DNA of 64,000 nt from Hyaloperonospora brassicae (Eukaryota; Oomycota; Peronosporomycetes; Peronosporales; Peronosporaceae): contig CANTFL010001248.1 of NCBI GenBank assembly GCA_947650285.1, positions 1 to 64,000 on the forward strand, written 5' to 3'. Numbering within the stretch: the first letter of the stretch is position 1; the number at the start of each line of letters is the position of its first letter. Positions 51,620 through 63,090 of the stretch are shown in pieces. The notes below the pieces were generated by a model. The model did no database searches and was not told the origin of the DNA. It saw only the letters and a program-made list of their open reading frames with translations. The translations under genes were made by a program, and so were the position numbers.

Positions 51620-54349
51620 CTAATTTAACATCTTCTCCACCTTCTCCGGCAACATCCCAGCGTGCTTGGTCGGGTTGTACCATTGACGGATCAAGTTATA
51701 AAACTCTTCCATCGGGCACTTCCCGGCTTCGTGGGTCTCTCCGCACCCCTTGCACACGAACAAGGAACGATCCGTCGGATGGCCTCTCTTTCCACAGCGG
51801 TCGCATGTGAGACGCTTCCAGCAATCCAAATCGCCATGCTTCCTGGATCCACAATGCGCACATATCGGGTATTGAGCGGCCGGTGGCCCTCGAGGTCCCT
51901 GGTCACCTTCTTGGCGATGGTGTTGGTCGGCTTTTTGGGCCCCTCGACACAGAGTCCTTCTGGTTTTCCAGCGCCATCACATACATCCGTCTTAGGTCAC
52001 CGTCGTCTCCTGAGCTATCCGAGCCTGACGCTTCAGAGATCGATTCTTTTAAGGTCGCCCGGACCGCATGTACCGACCGACGGTTTACCTCCCTTGGTCG
52101 GTCTGGAGGCACAGGTGCCTTTTGGCGGAACTTGCTCGACCCAAATAGTACCTTGCCTCGACGCGCTTTCGTTCTTTGCCTCGCTCTCATAACGTCTTCC
52201 AATTCATCCACATCCGCCAATCGTAACACCGTGAGCTGGTCTGCCAGTTCTGGGTCATCCAGAGTTATAATATAGTGCTCGACATGTTCTTTCTGGGTCT
52301 TGGGCGGCCCGTCTTTAATATTGATCTTCGCCCCGAGCCCAATCACGTTCAGTCGGTACAGGTAGTCCATGGATGACTCTTCCGGACGCTTCTTCGCGTG
52401 GTATTATTGGCGGGCGACTGGCACTCCCAACCCGCAGAATTGCATCTGAAATTCTTGTGTGACGTCCTTCCAACTGGATCGAACCGAGCAGCCCAGTTTC
52501 CGGTACCAATTTTGTGCTGGTCCAGTCAGCAATCCACCAAAAACCAAACACTTTTCATCGCCAGGTGCTTGGTCCCTCGCAAAAGCCGTTTTGACTGTGG
52601 ACAGCCACGAACGGGCTCGGTCTTCGTCTTGGTCTCTTCCGTGAAATTCTTTGAGATCCGATGTCTCTGCAAGCTTGATTCGAGGGATCATGCCGGGTAT
52701 CTGTCCCGCTGCCGCCGTCGCAATTCTCGCCGCCGGTCCCTTCAGATCCATATCGTCCGGGTCGTACTCACACGTGCCGACCGATTCCATCTCCACATCT
52801 GTCCGAGTTTGTTGGCTTGACACTTGCGCTCGGCCCCTTGATGCTTCTTGAGCTGCGGCCACTTGGGCCCTTTGTATTTCCGCTGCCACTCTTTCATCTT
52901 GATGTCCTTGTTGCCCTGTTGCACCTGTTGTTTTTGTAGAAAACGGGCCATCGCCGCGTCGAAGTATGTCTGCAGGTTACCTACCATATTGGTAGGCACA
53001 TCCCCCCCAGCATCGTCGCCACGTAGCGGTGGACCCATTCCGGTATGCCCATGCTGCCTTCCCATTGGGTGAAAATCTACCCTTTCGGGAGTTTGGAAAT
53101 TCCCCGGGTGGACAGGTGTCGGCGGATTCTGGACCGGTTGAGTGGCCCTGTCGCCCTGAACGCGAGCCTGTAGCATCGCAGCTCCTGCCGGCCCCAGTGG
53201 CATCCGGGCACACTGGACGAGGATGGAGGAGTTACTTGACGACTGCTCCTCCGCGTCATGGTCGGCTGATGGGAGCGGCGGGTGACGTTGCGTACCCATC
53301 GGCGGGTCGACCCGTGGTCGCACTGCTGGTGGGGAGTCGAAGTCGTGAAGGGTCATCAAGCTGTCACGAGACGGCGTCGTCATCGACGGTGTCAGCGGTA
53401 CGTTGTTGGGTATGGTAGTTCCCACCAGGATAGCTAATCGCTTGTGCATCTTGTTTAACAGGCTTGTGATGTTGTCGAACCCTAGGTCGAACAAGGTATG
53501 CGGCTCAAACTGGCCCGCCACCGTGTTCGCCTCGCGAAGGAGGGTGACTAGCGCTGTGACTTCCTCTGCGACCGTCCGGGGCTGAGGCAGGGGTGACACC
53601 GGTCCCCCTAGCTGACCCAATAACCGGATGGCGAGGACTTTAGCGACGGGGTCACTCTCCAGGAGGGCGACCAGCTTTCGGCGGTGGTAGGCCATCGTGA
53701 TTGCCTCGTCCGACCAGGCTGGCGGTCCTGTTGGAGCAGGGTCCCTCGACTTGGAATCAGCTGGCGCCTTCGTTTTCTCGCGGGTCGGCTTGGAATGGGC
53801 GGCGTTGGCGACTTTAGGTGTCGGAGGCCCTGGATTACCGTGTTTCACGGTTGGCCGATGTTCTGACTCGGTCGATGGTCCTGAGGTGTCAGAACCCATC
53901 GATTTGGTATCCCCTGGCGCGTTCATCCTGGCTTTCTGCGACTTGGGCGTGGCGGCCGCTAGGGTTTGTTGTTTTTGAGGCCATAGCTGTTCGGTTTTCA
54001 CCGTCAGCTGATGGTCTTCAGGGGCATGGTAGGTACCATGACCCAGGGCGTCCTCAACGAGGACGTAGGGAGATATTTTAGGTTTATCTTCGATAATCTC
54101 GACCTTGACCATGTCGACCGGACCCCTCCCAAGGTCCGGTCGGCCCTTCGACCCTTTGTTTTTGTGTTCGTGTTTCACGGGCGGTCGGTCTTCCAGTGAT
54201 TCTTCGGTCTTCTGTTCAACCTTGACCTGAGCGTCTTTTTCATCTATGGACTCGCGGTGAAATCTTGCGTCTTCCGAAGATCCGGGCACGCGCACCATTG
54301 TGGTGTAGTGGGTCGTTGAAATCGATTGGAGTGACTCCAAACCGCCCAC
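51620..54349 (-). pseudogene. Element C gag with three zinc knuckles, frameshifted
   Basis: A long N-terminal frame from 54349 (or from the ATG at 54298 next to the primer-binding site) is rich in charged and Pro residues. A frameshift near 52850 leads to the capsid-like frame 52889-52404 (F-H-G-R-D-Q-D-E-D-R-A-R-S-W-L, W-Y-R-K-L). After one stop it continues in 52370-51903. The C-terminal part (51875-51620) has C-A-H-C-x4-H-x4-C, C-D-R-C-G-K-R-G-H and C-K-G-C-x3-H-x4-C zinc-knuckle motifs. N-terminal extension length and knuckle number exceed simple Ty3 gags. Confidence 0.8.
54280..54297 (-). promoter_or_regulatory. Element C primer-binding site overlapping a gag ATG
   Basis: One base inside the 5' LTR the minus strand reads TGGTGCGCGTGCCCGGAT, whose complement ends ...GCGCACCA like a tRNA 3' end. 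The preceding base makes ATG, in frame with gag, so the start codon may overlap the primer-binding site. The tRNA species is not identified. Confidence 0.65.
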
Positions 54350-55472
54350 TGTGCCGGACTGCCGACTTGAGGAGGGGTACTCCTATTCCGCTTGGATCTT
54401 AAACTCACCTTGTGTACCCGTCGGCTTGGCGGGTATCACTCTTAGGAGGACGTGGCGATGGAGTTAGATGTCGGTCTTGGTGTATGTCGACCTTGGGGGC
54501 CCCGAGCGGATAGCTTCAGTCGGGGTCCAGTTAGGGCAGCCACTCGGTCAACTTGGTTGAGAGTGGACTTATAACCAGAGTTCTCAGGGCTAGTAGCGCC
54601 TAACCTTTGCTTGTCTCAGGGGTGTTAACCGCCTGGCCTTTATGTGTCTCAGGGGTGTCCACCGCCTGGCCTTTATGTATCCTCTCCCTTATCACTAGGG
54701 TATGGAGACCGCTTCCTATAGCGGGATTGAGTTGGGGGGGTGCTACTCCACGAACCTACAGGCCAATATACTTCCTGGGGTTCTATTTGCACTTGAGTCT
54801 TACCAGCACTGTCTATTCAACGGGTGGGCCAAATAGATCCCTGGCCCGGAACAGGTTGGTAGACTTACAAGCTTCTTGGCTCACGAGACGTGTGGCTTAG
54901 ATCGCAAATTGAGTAGTCTTTAATAATGTCCTATCCTTTAAACTCATTTACTCTATACTTGCCTTACGCCTGGACTCACTATGCTGAGTGGTCAGGGACG
55001 CTTGATCTTGATAGTCCGTATCGGCCGATGGATGACCAGGTCGGCCTTTGGGCGGCCGAGGTCGCCTTGATCGGCCGTACCCACCAAAGGGTGACCAGGT
55101 CGGCCCTTGGGTGACCGAGGTCGCCTTGATCGGCCGTGCCCACCAAACGATGACCAGGTCGGCCCTTGGGTGACCGAGGTCGCCTTGATCGGCCGTGCCC
55201 ACCAAAGGGTGACCAGGTCGGCCGATGGGTGACAGAGACCGCCTTGGTTGACCGAGGCCGCCTTGGTCGGCCGTACCTACCGACGAGTGGCCCGGTCGAC
55301 CGACGAGTGGTTGAGAACGATCCGCATTGGTGCCGCTCTCAACGGCTGGAACACAACGGCCGCTTCACCTCTGTGGCTCCTTGGCCTCCAGTCCCTTTCC
55401 GATCGCGAGGCCCTGTCCCTCCGGTCCATCCCTCCTTGAGTCTACCCGTTCCAGAAAGTTTGCTATACCACA
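54299..55472 (-). repeat. Element C 5' LTR (1174 bp)
   Basis: Plus-strand ends are TGTGGTGTAG and ...TATACCACA. It has four units of the ~59-bp repeat (starts about 55034, 55093, 55152, 55211), one fewer than the other LTR, which explains the 58-bp length difference. Host RNase H coding sequence resumes at 55473. Confidence 0.92.
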
Positions 55473-56114
55473 TATGCACTGGCTAAGTTTCGGATCTATC
55501 TATTGGGAGATAGACCGTTCATCGTCTATACGGACCATGCGTCATTACGCACGGCCGTAAACAGCCCACACCTCTCGCAAAGGATGGCGAGGTGGCTGTC
55601 TTTCTTCGCGGAGTATAACTTCTCCGTGGAGTATAAACCAGGACGACTAAACGTCGTCGCTGATGCGCTTTCGCGCCGGCCCGATTTCGAGCCGGACGCA
55701 CAAATCAACAGTGAGGATAAGCCCACTGTTGCGACACTGTCAGTCAGTGTCCCGTCGTCAAGTTTGCTTGACGACGTACGAAAGGCATACGCAGAAGATA
55801 AGGATCTTCTACGATTGATGGATCATCTGGTGAATCCATCTCGTAAATCAATGAGGGATATACCGGCTTTGTACCGTACCTCATCGGATCGGTATAGTAC
55901 ACGCAACGGATTGCTGTACTATACAGCTGTTGCCGACGACACGCCTCGTGTCGTCGTACCCGCTCATCATGATTTGCGTTTACGCATCATGTATGAGTGT
56001 CACGATGCCCCAACAGGCGGCCATCGTGGTAGAGAAAAGACTTACCTCACGGTAAGTCGTGACTTTTACTGGCCACGCCAGTATCAGTTTGTTCGCAAGT
56101 ACATACGTGCTTGA
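55473..56114 (+). pseudogene. Element B RNase H C-terminal half and integrase zinc site
   Basis: It resumes with A-L-A-K-F-R-I-Y-L-L-G-D-R-P-F-I-V-Y-T-D-H-A-S-L-R-T (catalytic Asp in T-D-H), then P-G-R-L-N-V-V-A-D-A-L-S-R-R, the fourth RNase H site. After a linker comes the integrase zinc region with V-P-A-H-H and H-D-A-P-T-G-G-H-R-G, F-Y-W-P. A TGA at about 56112 stops the frame just before the Cys pair (E-x-C-Q-type segment). Confidence 0.88.
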
Positions 56115-56915
56115 GAGGTTTGTCAACGAAGGAAGCCTAGTCCTTCATCCCGTGCGCCATTGCGGCCTCTGCCTGTTCCGACAGAGTGCTGGCAGTCAGT
56201 TTCAATGGACTTTGTCTTCGGTTTTCCCGAAGACGCTCGCAAGAATAATGGTATTCTTGTGTTTGTTGACCAGTTCAGAAAGATGTTCCATCTTGCTGCT
56301 GTCCCCGAGTCGATCAAGGCTCAAGGTTTTGATCGTGTCTTTCTCGACACGGTCTAGACTCCACGGGTTACCACGTGAACTCGTATCCGACCGTGACCCT
56401 CGAACCACGGCGGAATTTGTCAATCCGTGTTCCGTTCTCTCGGAACGCTGTTGAAGATGTCCACTTCTGACCATCCCGAAACAGATGGTCATAAGGAACG
56501 TGCGAACCGTGTCCTCGAAGAGATCCTTCGAGGATATGTCCACTCGTTTCCGGGTTGGAGCGAATTCCTACCCATGGTGGAATTCGCCATCAATAATTCG
56601 GTGCATGCTTCAACACAGCACACACCGTTTTACGTGAATGGCTTACGCCATCCACGTGAGCCCGCCCTTCTAGAGTGTGACTCTTGGATTAGGGGGGTAA
56701 TGACTCGCTCAAGAAAAAACCGTTTTGGCTCTTGCTCATCACGTATCATCGCACATGCCGATACGTTTGATGTCGATGTCGATAATGTCGACATCGAAGA
56801 AGTTGATCGTAGCAGTAGCGATGACGCTGCTGCTACATCAGACAATGATGACGATGCTACATATTCAGCAGCGAGAAAGTGGACAATATCGCTGAAAAAG
56901 AGAACAATCTCTTAG
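56115..56915 (+). pseudogene. Element B integrase core, frameshifted
   Basis: The first Asp is in S-V-S-M-D-F-V-F-G-F-P (56160-56357). The second is in E-L-V-S-D-R-D-P-R-T (another frame, about 56370-56400). The Glu is in D-G-H-K-E-R-A-N-R-V-L (56427-56915), giving a D-D-E core. The last frame continues through I-N-N-S-V-H-A-S-T-Q-H-T-P-F-Y-V into an acidic tail rich in D and S. At least two frameshifts are needed. Confidence 0.82.
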
Positions 56916-57049
56916 CCGTGCGCACGAAGCGCACTGAAAGACAAAACAAAGAGTCGGCAGAGAACTTCCTGCTGACTCGAGAGGCGGTAGTCTGTTTTGT
57001 ACAGGACTCCATCCCAAATGCGGAGGACCTCTAGAAACGGAACGCAGAC

Positions 57050-57884
57050 AAGAATGGGAGAGCAAATGTTCTTTTATTTAAGGTTAACGACCTAGTGCTA
57101 CTGTCCCCGGTAAACTTACTTGGACATGTATTCATTATTGTTGGCAGTAATAAACTACTGCCGTAATACATTGGTCCTTTTCGTGTGTTGCACCGAAGGG
57201 CAATGCATACACTATTGAGTTGCCTCGCAGAATGCGCACGCATCCTACGATTTATGTTGGTCGTCTCCGCCCTAACTAACAGTACGAGGCCTCTTGCGAG
57301 AACCGGTACAGCCGCACGCTCAAGAATCCCCAACAGATTTTTGTGATCACGGACCGAACACTAAAGTTGGTCCTTTGTCGAAAGGATTTGGTACTTCAGC
57401 GACGCGGTCTCGCGACGAGCCGCCTCTAGTTCGTCGCGCAAACGATGCCTCTCGCGATCACTCTCAAGCTGAACAAACGCGAATTCCGATCGGTCCTTCT
57501 TCCGATCGGCACGAGGCCGTCGCACGTCCAACTGCAAGGCGTGCCGACGATCATTTTCGTGATCGACGTCCTCTCCCAGCTCAGTCAGGAAACGCTCGTG
57601 GTTACCCAAAGTCTCGTGCAGGCCCGTCGGTTGAGCCGGACCTTGTCTTTCCACCTCCACCAAAACCACTGATGGATTCCCAAGGTGGTCAACGCTTTCT
57701 GATGGAGCGTATCTTGAACCACCGCGTGAATAATGGGGAGAGGACATGTTACCTTGTCCGCTGGCGTGGGCACCCACCATCGAATGACAGCTGGGAACAT
57801 CGGTCCCAATTGATGGCTGAGTTTGAAGGTCTCGTCTACCAGTATGACGAGACTCATCCGATAGGTCCTCGGGCCCATCGGTAA
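57050..57884 (+). pseudogene. Element B integrase C-terminus and chromodomain
   Basis: A GPY/F-like segment (Y-I-G-P-F-R-V-L) is readable near 57165. Then the open stretch 57294-57884 has a basic, low-complexity linker, a proline run (P-P-P-P-K-P-L) and the chromodomain F-L-M-E-R-I-L-N-H-R ... Y-L-V-R-W-R-G-H-P-P-S-N-D-S-W-E. The frame ends in a TAA. Another open frame covers the same DNA on the other strand (57939-57361). Confidence 0.82.
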
Positions 57885-57939
57885 ACACGCGCTTTTGGCG
57901 CTTGTAGACGGATTGAAAGTTTGCAATCGCGTCCCGCAT
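57361..57939 (-). other. Overlapping antisense frame in element B (192 codons), uncertain
   Basis: This is exactly opposite the chromodomain-containing frame. Its C-terminal half is strongly helical and charged (E-S-D-R-E-R-H-R-L-R-D-E-L-E-A-A-R-R-E), a plausible coiled coil. It could be an accidental reverse reading of the Arg/Asp-rich linker, or an accessory gene comparable to those of A and C. An upstream frame (58479-58246) on the same strand may belong to it. Confidence 0.3.
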
Positions 57940-58988
57940 CTCAGCCGAGATGTGTGCCCTTCCCCAGACCTAACTTCAGGAATACACGTCCCTATGTGCA
58001 CGTTGCGAGTTGTCAACACAACTCGCACAAGGATAACCCCAAGTGAGGCAAGGAATGTCTGCCTCACTCCACAATCGATGCAGCCGGTACCTTGCACCGG
58101 TTGGCGTTCCCTTTTCAAACTTAATGCGTACCGCTTCAAGTTTTTGAAGCTATCCTTCTCGTCCAAAATTCTTTACGCTTTGGAAGACCGCGATGCACGC
58201 CGCCAAAAGCGAGTTCTTGTCACGCTTTTGGTTGTCATTATACCATCAATGCCTAAGGAAGGCATCGAGATAGAATTCGTCTTCAGCGCGAAAGTTCTTC
58301 GCGCTGGGATCCAAGCCGTGAAGCTCAGTCGCATCGAATAAGGGTATTCGATGGTGTTGGCTTGTCTCGTGAGACAAGCCATTGATTAGCCGTTCAGGCA
58401 AACGCCACGTCTTCGGCTCACCACGCATCGAAGTGGTACCTCTGTCGATACCACGGCTCCCAGAATGACGACGGCTCACGCCATCGTCATCACGCTCGTG
58501 AGAAGGCGCACGAGTTGCTAGCGGTGATTAGTAATCATACTCATCACCATTACCATCACCACTGCCGAACAGACGATGACGCATTTCACGAGTCGGTGCG
58601 TCCGGCAGGTCTCTTGATGAACGAGGCACCGCAGTTGAACGCTATGCCTTTTATGGCTTTTCCGAGTCAGACACATCTGACTCGTTAGAGTATCTGACCC
58701 CTAACTCGGGTTGAATGTGTGCATGAGGTGTGATACCACATGCGCCTGAAGCAACACCTGCTGCAGGCTGAGAACGAGCAGCAGACGATGAGAGGGTCTG
58801 CCGCAGAGGCGGCCTCAGCAACAGACTGTGTCGTCTTTGGGTCACCCCGCATAGACATGTTCACTATGCGAGGCAAAGTCAGAATGAATGAATCTGACCA
58901 ACTAGTAATCCCCGTCCCGTTATAATACAACGGGTGGCCACAAAAGTTTCGATAGTCACACGGTGACTATCAGGTAAATGAGGGGTGG
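57885..58988. other. Element B 3' untranslated region
   Basis: This lies between the chromodomain stop and the 3' LTR. No RT-, integrase- or gag-related coding is visible. A CATCACCATTACCATCACCAC run lies near 58540-58563. It ends in a purine-rich tract (GAGGGGTGG) directly before the LTR, the second-strand primer. Confidence 0.6.
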
Positions 58989-59429
58989 TGTAACGGGGTA
59001 GCCCATTACATGATATTGTCACTAAGGATAAAATGACAATATCGAATAGTCTGTTGATTATTCTTTCAACAATATCACAGAGCATGATGATATTGTTGAA
59101 GATGACCGAAGGGTCGACTCATTGGTTGATACCGTGATACTATCAAACCACCAATCGCTGCTAGACGCGCGAGATGGGTGGTGAGTAGACGTCATCATAC
59201 AAATAGTTACATTAGTATAATTAAGTCAGGACAACAGAGATACAAGAGTTATAGGACTTAATTATATTAATAACTGTTTTACTTTTTCTACGACTAGAGT
59301 CTTTCACCTTAGTCGTTCTACCTTCCTCTATTTAGTTCTGCACCTAGCTGGGCACTGACTATAACTACAGTCAGTGATAGTAAACTCCGTACTGGTTGAC
59401 CAGTACGTAGTCGTCGGTGCCCTGTTGCA
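58989..59429 (+). repeat. Element B 3' LTR (441 bp)
   Basis: It starts TGTAACGGGG and ends CCCTGTTGCA, followed by ATACC (59430-59434), the target duplication shared with 39184-39188. Confidence 0.92.
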
Positions 59430-59434
59430 ATACC

Positions 59435-60815
59435 CAAAAGGTGCAACAGCAGGTCCACGCTCTATCTTAGTGTACCAGGACGTACAGTGTACAATAGTTT
59501 AAGCGTTGAGAAGGCTCTAGATGTACGTTGTGCTTATTTCTTTGTTAGCAAATAGCTGGGGTAAGTATCGATATGCAAGCTGGCGGCACAGACAACCATA
59601 GAGGCATCCATTGAAAGGAGAAGCTGACTGTCTCATCTCTACATGTTTACACACAATTTATAAATGGCATCATAGACACCATGACCGGTGGAGTATCCTT
59701 CGAATGACCTATCGTTTCGACCGTTTACATATGTCGTCTTGGATTAATTGAACGCATTTATGGTGCACATGTCCTCTTTTATTGCTACCTCTTGCAAAAG
59801 GCAATTGTTGTTGGCCAATGGTACGCGCCTGTTGTGAAGATGCTAACAAAGCGTCGACCCGGGTCTCGATGTGCGCAGGCGGCGTATTATAGTGTAAAAT
59901 GTAAGAACAGGCGATTCGGTACGTGGGGAGCCCTCAACTCGATTCAAAACGTCATCTCTGGTGCGGTTGTATTTTCTAACTTTCGACAGCGGGGAAAGTG
60001 ATGCGAGATATTTTGTAAGATGGTAGAAAAGTTTCGAGTAAATTTATGCACATGTCGACATCGCCGAAGTGTCGTAAATATAGCACGCCAAGAGCATAGA
60101 CTGTGCTATGACGCCTACCCAGGATGGCGAGCAACAGAAAACGGGACAAAGGTTTGTAGTGTCCTTGTAACGTCTATCATACCCCAAAAGACAAAAAGCT
60201 CGACGCTGATGTCAGTTTGGATCTCTTCGCGAATATGTGAATCTGCGCCGACGTAATTTAAGGAACACACGGTATTTTATCTTTACTCACGCACACGCGG
60301 AAGATGGGATACGTATGGTGATAAGGAAAGAGGCGACATCTTCGTCGAGTGAACGAAATCCATGGCAGCTTACACGCGAGGAGAAATCTGCACTTGATGT
60401 TTGGCACATGCGAAGCCTTGAACGAAATCAGTTACATTTAAAGTATCGACAGGTGATACAAGACCGACGCTCGTTTGGCCCAGCTCGCCAGAGAGTGTGT
60501 AATTCATACGATATCGTTAGAAGGAGCCCAAAACTGGTATATTTGTCAAGAACACGCAATGTGTCACGGATTGCAGACCTCCCCCGTGTGTAACGTAGGC
60601 TGCGAAGATGCCGAGTATCTTGTGCAAAAAGTTAACATCGCCGCGCGATGCAATGCAGCGAAATGAGGCAACATGCGTGAATAAAGTGGGTATGAGGCTT
60701 CGTCGTCCGGACAGACGCGAAAGAATGAACTCATCACGATAAATGAGGATGCAGGCGTGGCGAACATATCACTTCCGACTTTTAAGCACCAACGCCGATG
60801 TTGGTGCCGACTATT
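59435..60815. other. Unassigned sequence between element B and the solo LTR
   Basis: Only short open stretches. The longest, 60237-60593 (118 codons, plus strand), is basic and helical (S-L-E-R-N-Q-L-H-L-K-Y-R-Q) without a motif I know. No splice-supported gene model could be built by eye. Confidence 0.4.
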
Positions 60816-60820
60816 CTTGA

Positions 60821-61261
60821 TGAAACGGGGCACTGTTGACTACGTACTGGTTGACCAGTACGGATTTTACTTCCACTGACGACAGTGGAGACAGTGCGAT
60901 GCTAGGTGTTTTAAGGAAACACAGAGGATGGAAAGGAGACTAAGTAGTCAGACTAGTCTCTTGGTAAAAGTAAAACTATATTAGTATAATTAAGTCCTAT
61001 AACTCCTTGAATCTCTGTTGTCCTGACTTAATTATACTAATGTAACTGTTTGTATGATGACGTCTACTCACCACCCATTGCGCGCGTCTAGCAGCGATTG
61101 GTGGGTTGATATCATCACGATATCAACCAATGAGTAGACTCTTCGGTCATCCCAACAATATTACCATGCTCTGTGATATTGTTAAAAGAATATTCGACGT
61201 AATATTCTATATTGTCAGATTGTTTTAACGACAATCTCATGTAACGGGCTACCCCGTCACG
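60821..61261 (-). repeat. Solo LTR of the element B family, reverse orientation
   Basis: A 441-bp B-type LTR (reverse complement starts CGTGACGGGG and ends CCCCGTTTCA) flanked by CTTGA on both sides (60816-60820 and 61262-61266), with no internal region attached. Such solo LTRs arise by recombination between the two LTRs of an inserted element. Its second half closely resembles the second half of the element B 5' LTR. Confidence 0.85.
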
Positions 61262-61266
61262 CTTGA

Positions 61267-63090
61267 GGCGCGGACCTCTTCGTGTTGACGTTCGTCACAG
61301 AAGCACACTGGATCACGATAACATCATTGTATGCTTGACGCATCAACAGTGACGTTTTGTGGCAGTGCAATAATCGCTGCGGTGATTAAGTCAAAACGTT
61401 CGCACCTCCGACTGACGCGCTTGTAAAATAATCGCAGCGTGTTGTAGCTGACGCAATAATATGGAATGAAATTGAGCTATCGTGTGACAAGGGCTCGAAA
61501 AAGGTGCTCGCCTTTACCTGTCATGTACGCGGTTTTGCCAATCCGCAACGCAATCGGCGAACGTCCGAGATACCGCCGATGTTATATATGTAATTTGCCT
61601 TCTCGTGCGACTTGTTTGTAGTTTATGTGGGGGCATCACAGATGCTCTGTAAGTGCAAATCGCCTCTGCGCGCTTTGTTCGGCATGGTGATGCACTTGTA
61701 AAATAGGGATGCAATGTTGCCAGCATATAGAGCTAGCGGAATCGCCACGACGACAGTTGGTGAACGAAGTGTTGATCGACGGTGCGAGAGAGGCCTTCAC
61801 GAGTAGTGGCCAGTCGTCTTACGCAGAATTATGGTTGTGTGCCGTTGTCAGGAGAGAATGATCGTTTACGCGCGTTCGGCGCTGTATGTCACTTCGCTGA
61901 AAAAAGCAGGAATGTAACGGCGTTTGTGCTTTTCGGCACATGCGCGGGCTGTCGTCCGATGCCTTGACTGCTCGATCCTTCTGGTCGTCCGTCTATGGAT
62001 AAGTCGCGGCTAATAAGCGTAGCTGCATGCACAAGACCTATCTCATGGAGAAGTAATAGGGCGGAGTTGCTCGCTTTTTGATCAGGATCATAAGACCGTG
62101 GTCACGACACTTTGTCGTTGGTGTCGTTCGCCGTAGAAGACTTCGTAGCATAAGTGGCGGCGGCATCAGTAAAGAATTGACATGCAAGAACGATCTACAG
62201 ACAACAAGCGCATTAGGATACACGGGCAAACTTGGTAGACTCTACCATCACGTCGTAGGTTCTACATGAAGCAGAATGGGTCCCGCAGCTGGATTTGGTA
62301 CAAATTCAAACAGAACGCGCTAGTACTCTATGCAAAGGTGTGCTGCATTCAGTGACTAGGCACTCAACAGAACAGTAGCCGGTGTAAATAGTCATGCAAT
62401 GCGTTGTTCACGACATAGTGACGACAACTGCGCATTCAAGGACTGTTGCTGTTGAAAGGCGGCTGCATTGACTGAGCCTTGTGAGATTCAACCGGTTAAA
62501 ACAGCAGGACACAGCGGATATCGGTAAGGTCTGTCATCGCGCTGGCGTCCAAACTACCGATGGGAGAAAAGTAGGTATGACCGAAGGGGGAAAGGGAGGG
62601 AGGAATGAGAGCATCCAAAGGGGTCGCGCAAGATACTGACACGGACGAGATTGACAGTATCGCGAGTAGCTAACAGACGCGGGACGCAGCGGAAGACAAT
62701 TCCTCCGCAGCTCTTGGACCGCAGAACGTCTGCTATCTGGCCAAGAGAGCTGGTGGAGTAGACTCTTGACGGGGAATAAATCGGACACCTTTAAGGACTG
62801 CTTGTTGGTCATGAGATTCGCATTGATGCTGATTTGCGTACATGCGCGAAGGGCAGACACCAGCAGTTGATTCGGAGCTACGTCGTACACAACTACGTCT
62901 AGCCAGGCGGACGCTGCAATATCGTGGTCGCTGCAATCTTGGCTGACGATGGATCTTCATCGACAGACGCGGCGCATATACCTCGTCAGCAGGCATTCGA
63001 AAGACCAGATGGTATTTGGGTGATGCGTATGAAATGCTAATACTTTGACATTGTATTGGAGATCGAGCTCACTCATCCGACGCGTTATAA
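61267..63090. other. Unassigned sequence, no supported gene
   Basis: Short open stretches only (up to about 118 codons at 62534-62890, minus strand). No repeats, LTRs or known domains were seen by eye. Confidence 0.4.

Larger units (their letters stand above)
42973..55472 (-). mobile_element. Element C: Ty3/gypsy chromovirus with two RNases H and an antisense accessory gene
   Basis: LTRs 42973-44204 and 54299-55472 share the ends TGTGGTG...ACCACA. On the minus strand: gag with three zinc knuckles, protease, RT, retroviral RNase H, archaeal-type RNase H, integrase and chromodomain. On the plus strand, between chromodomain and 3' LTR, is a 581-codon accessory frame. Few stops are present: a TGA after the Y-I-D-D block, a TAA before RNase H, a gag frameshift near 52850, and changes in integrase. 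It is therefore much younger than element A, to whose lineage it belongs by LTR ends and domain order. Confidence 0.92.
39189..59429 (+). mobile_element. Element B: Ty3/gypsy chromovirus, interrupted by element C
   Basis: LTRs at 39189-39632 (444 bp) and 58989-59429 (441 bp) are flanked by the perfect 5-bp duplication ATACC (39184-39188 and 59430-59434). The order is gag, protease, RT, RNase H, integrase, chromodomain on the plus strand. Element C (42973-55472) is inserted in the RNase H; without it, B is about 7.7 kb. Several stops and frameshifts make B defective, but long stretches of pol remain open. Confidence 0.92.

Noticed and set aside
58540..58563. CAYCAC-rich run as a coding poly-histidine tract
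   Set aside because: It lies in the element B 3' untranslated region with no open frame around it.
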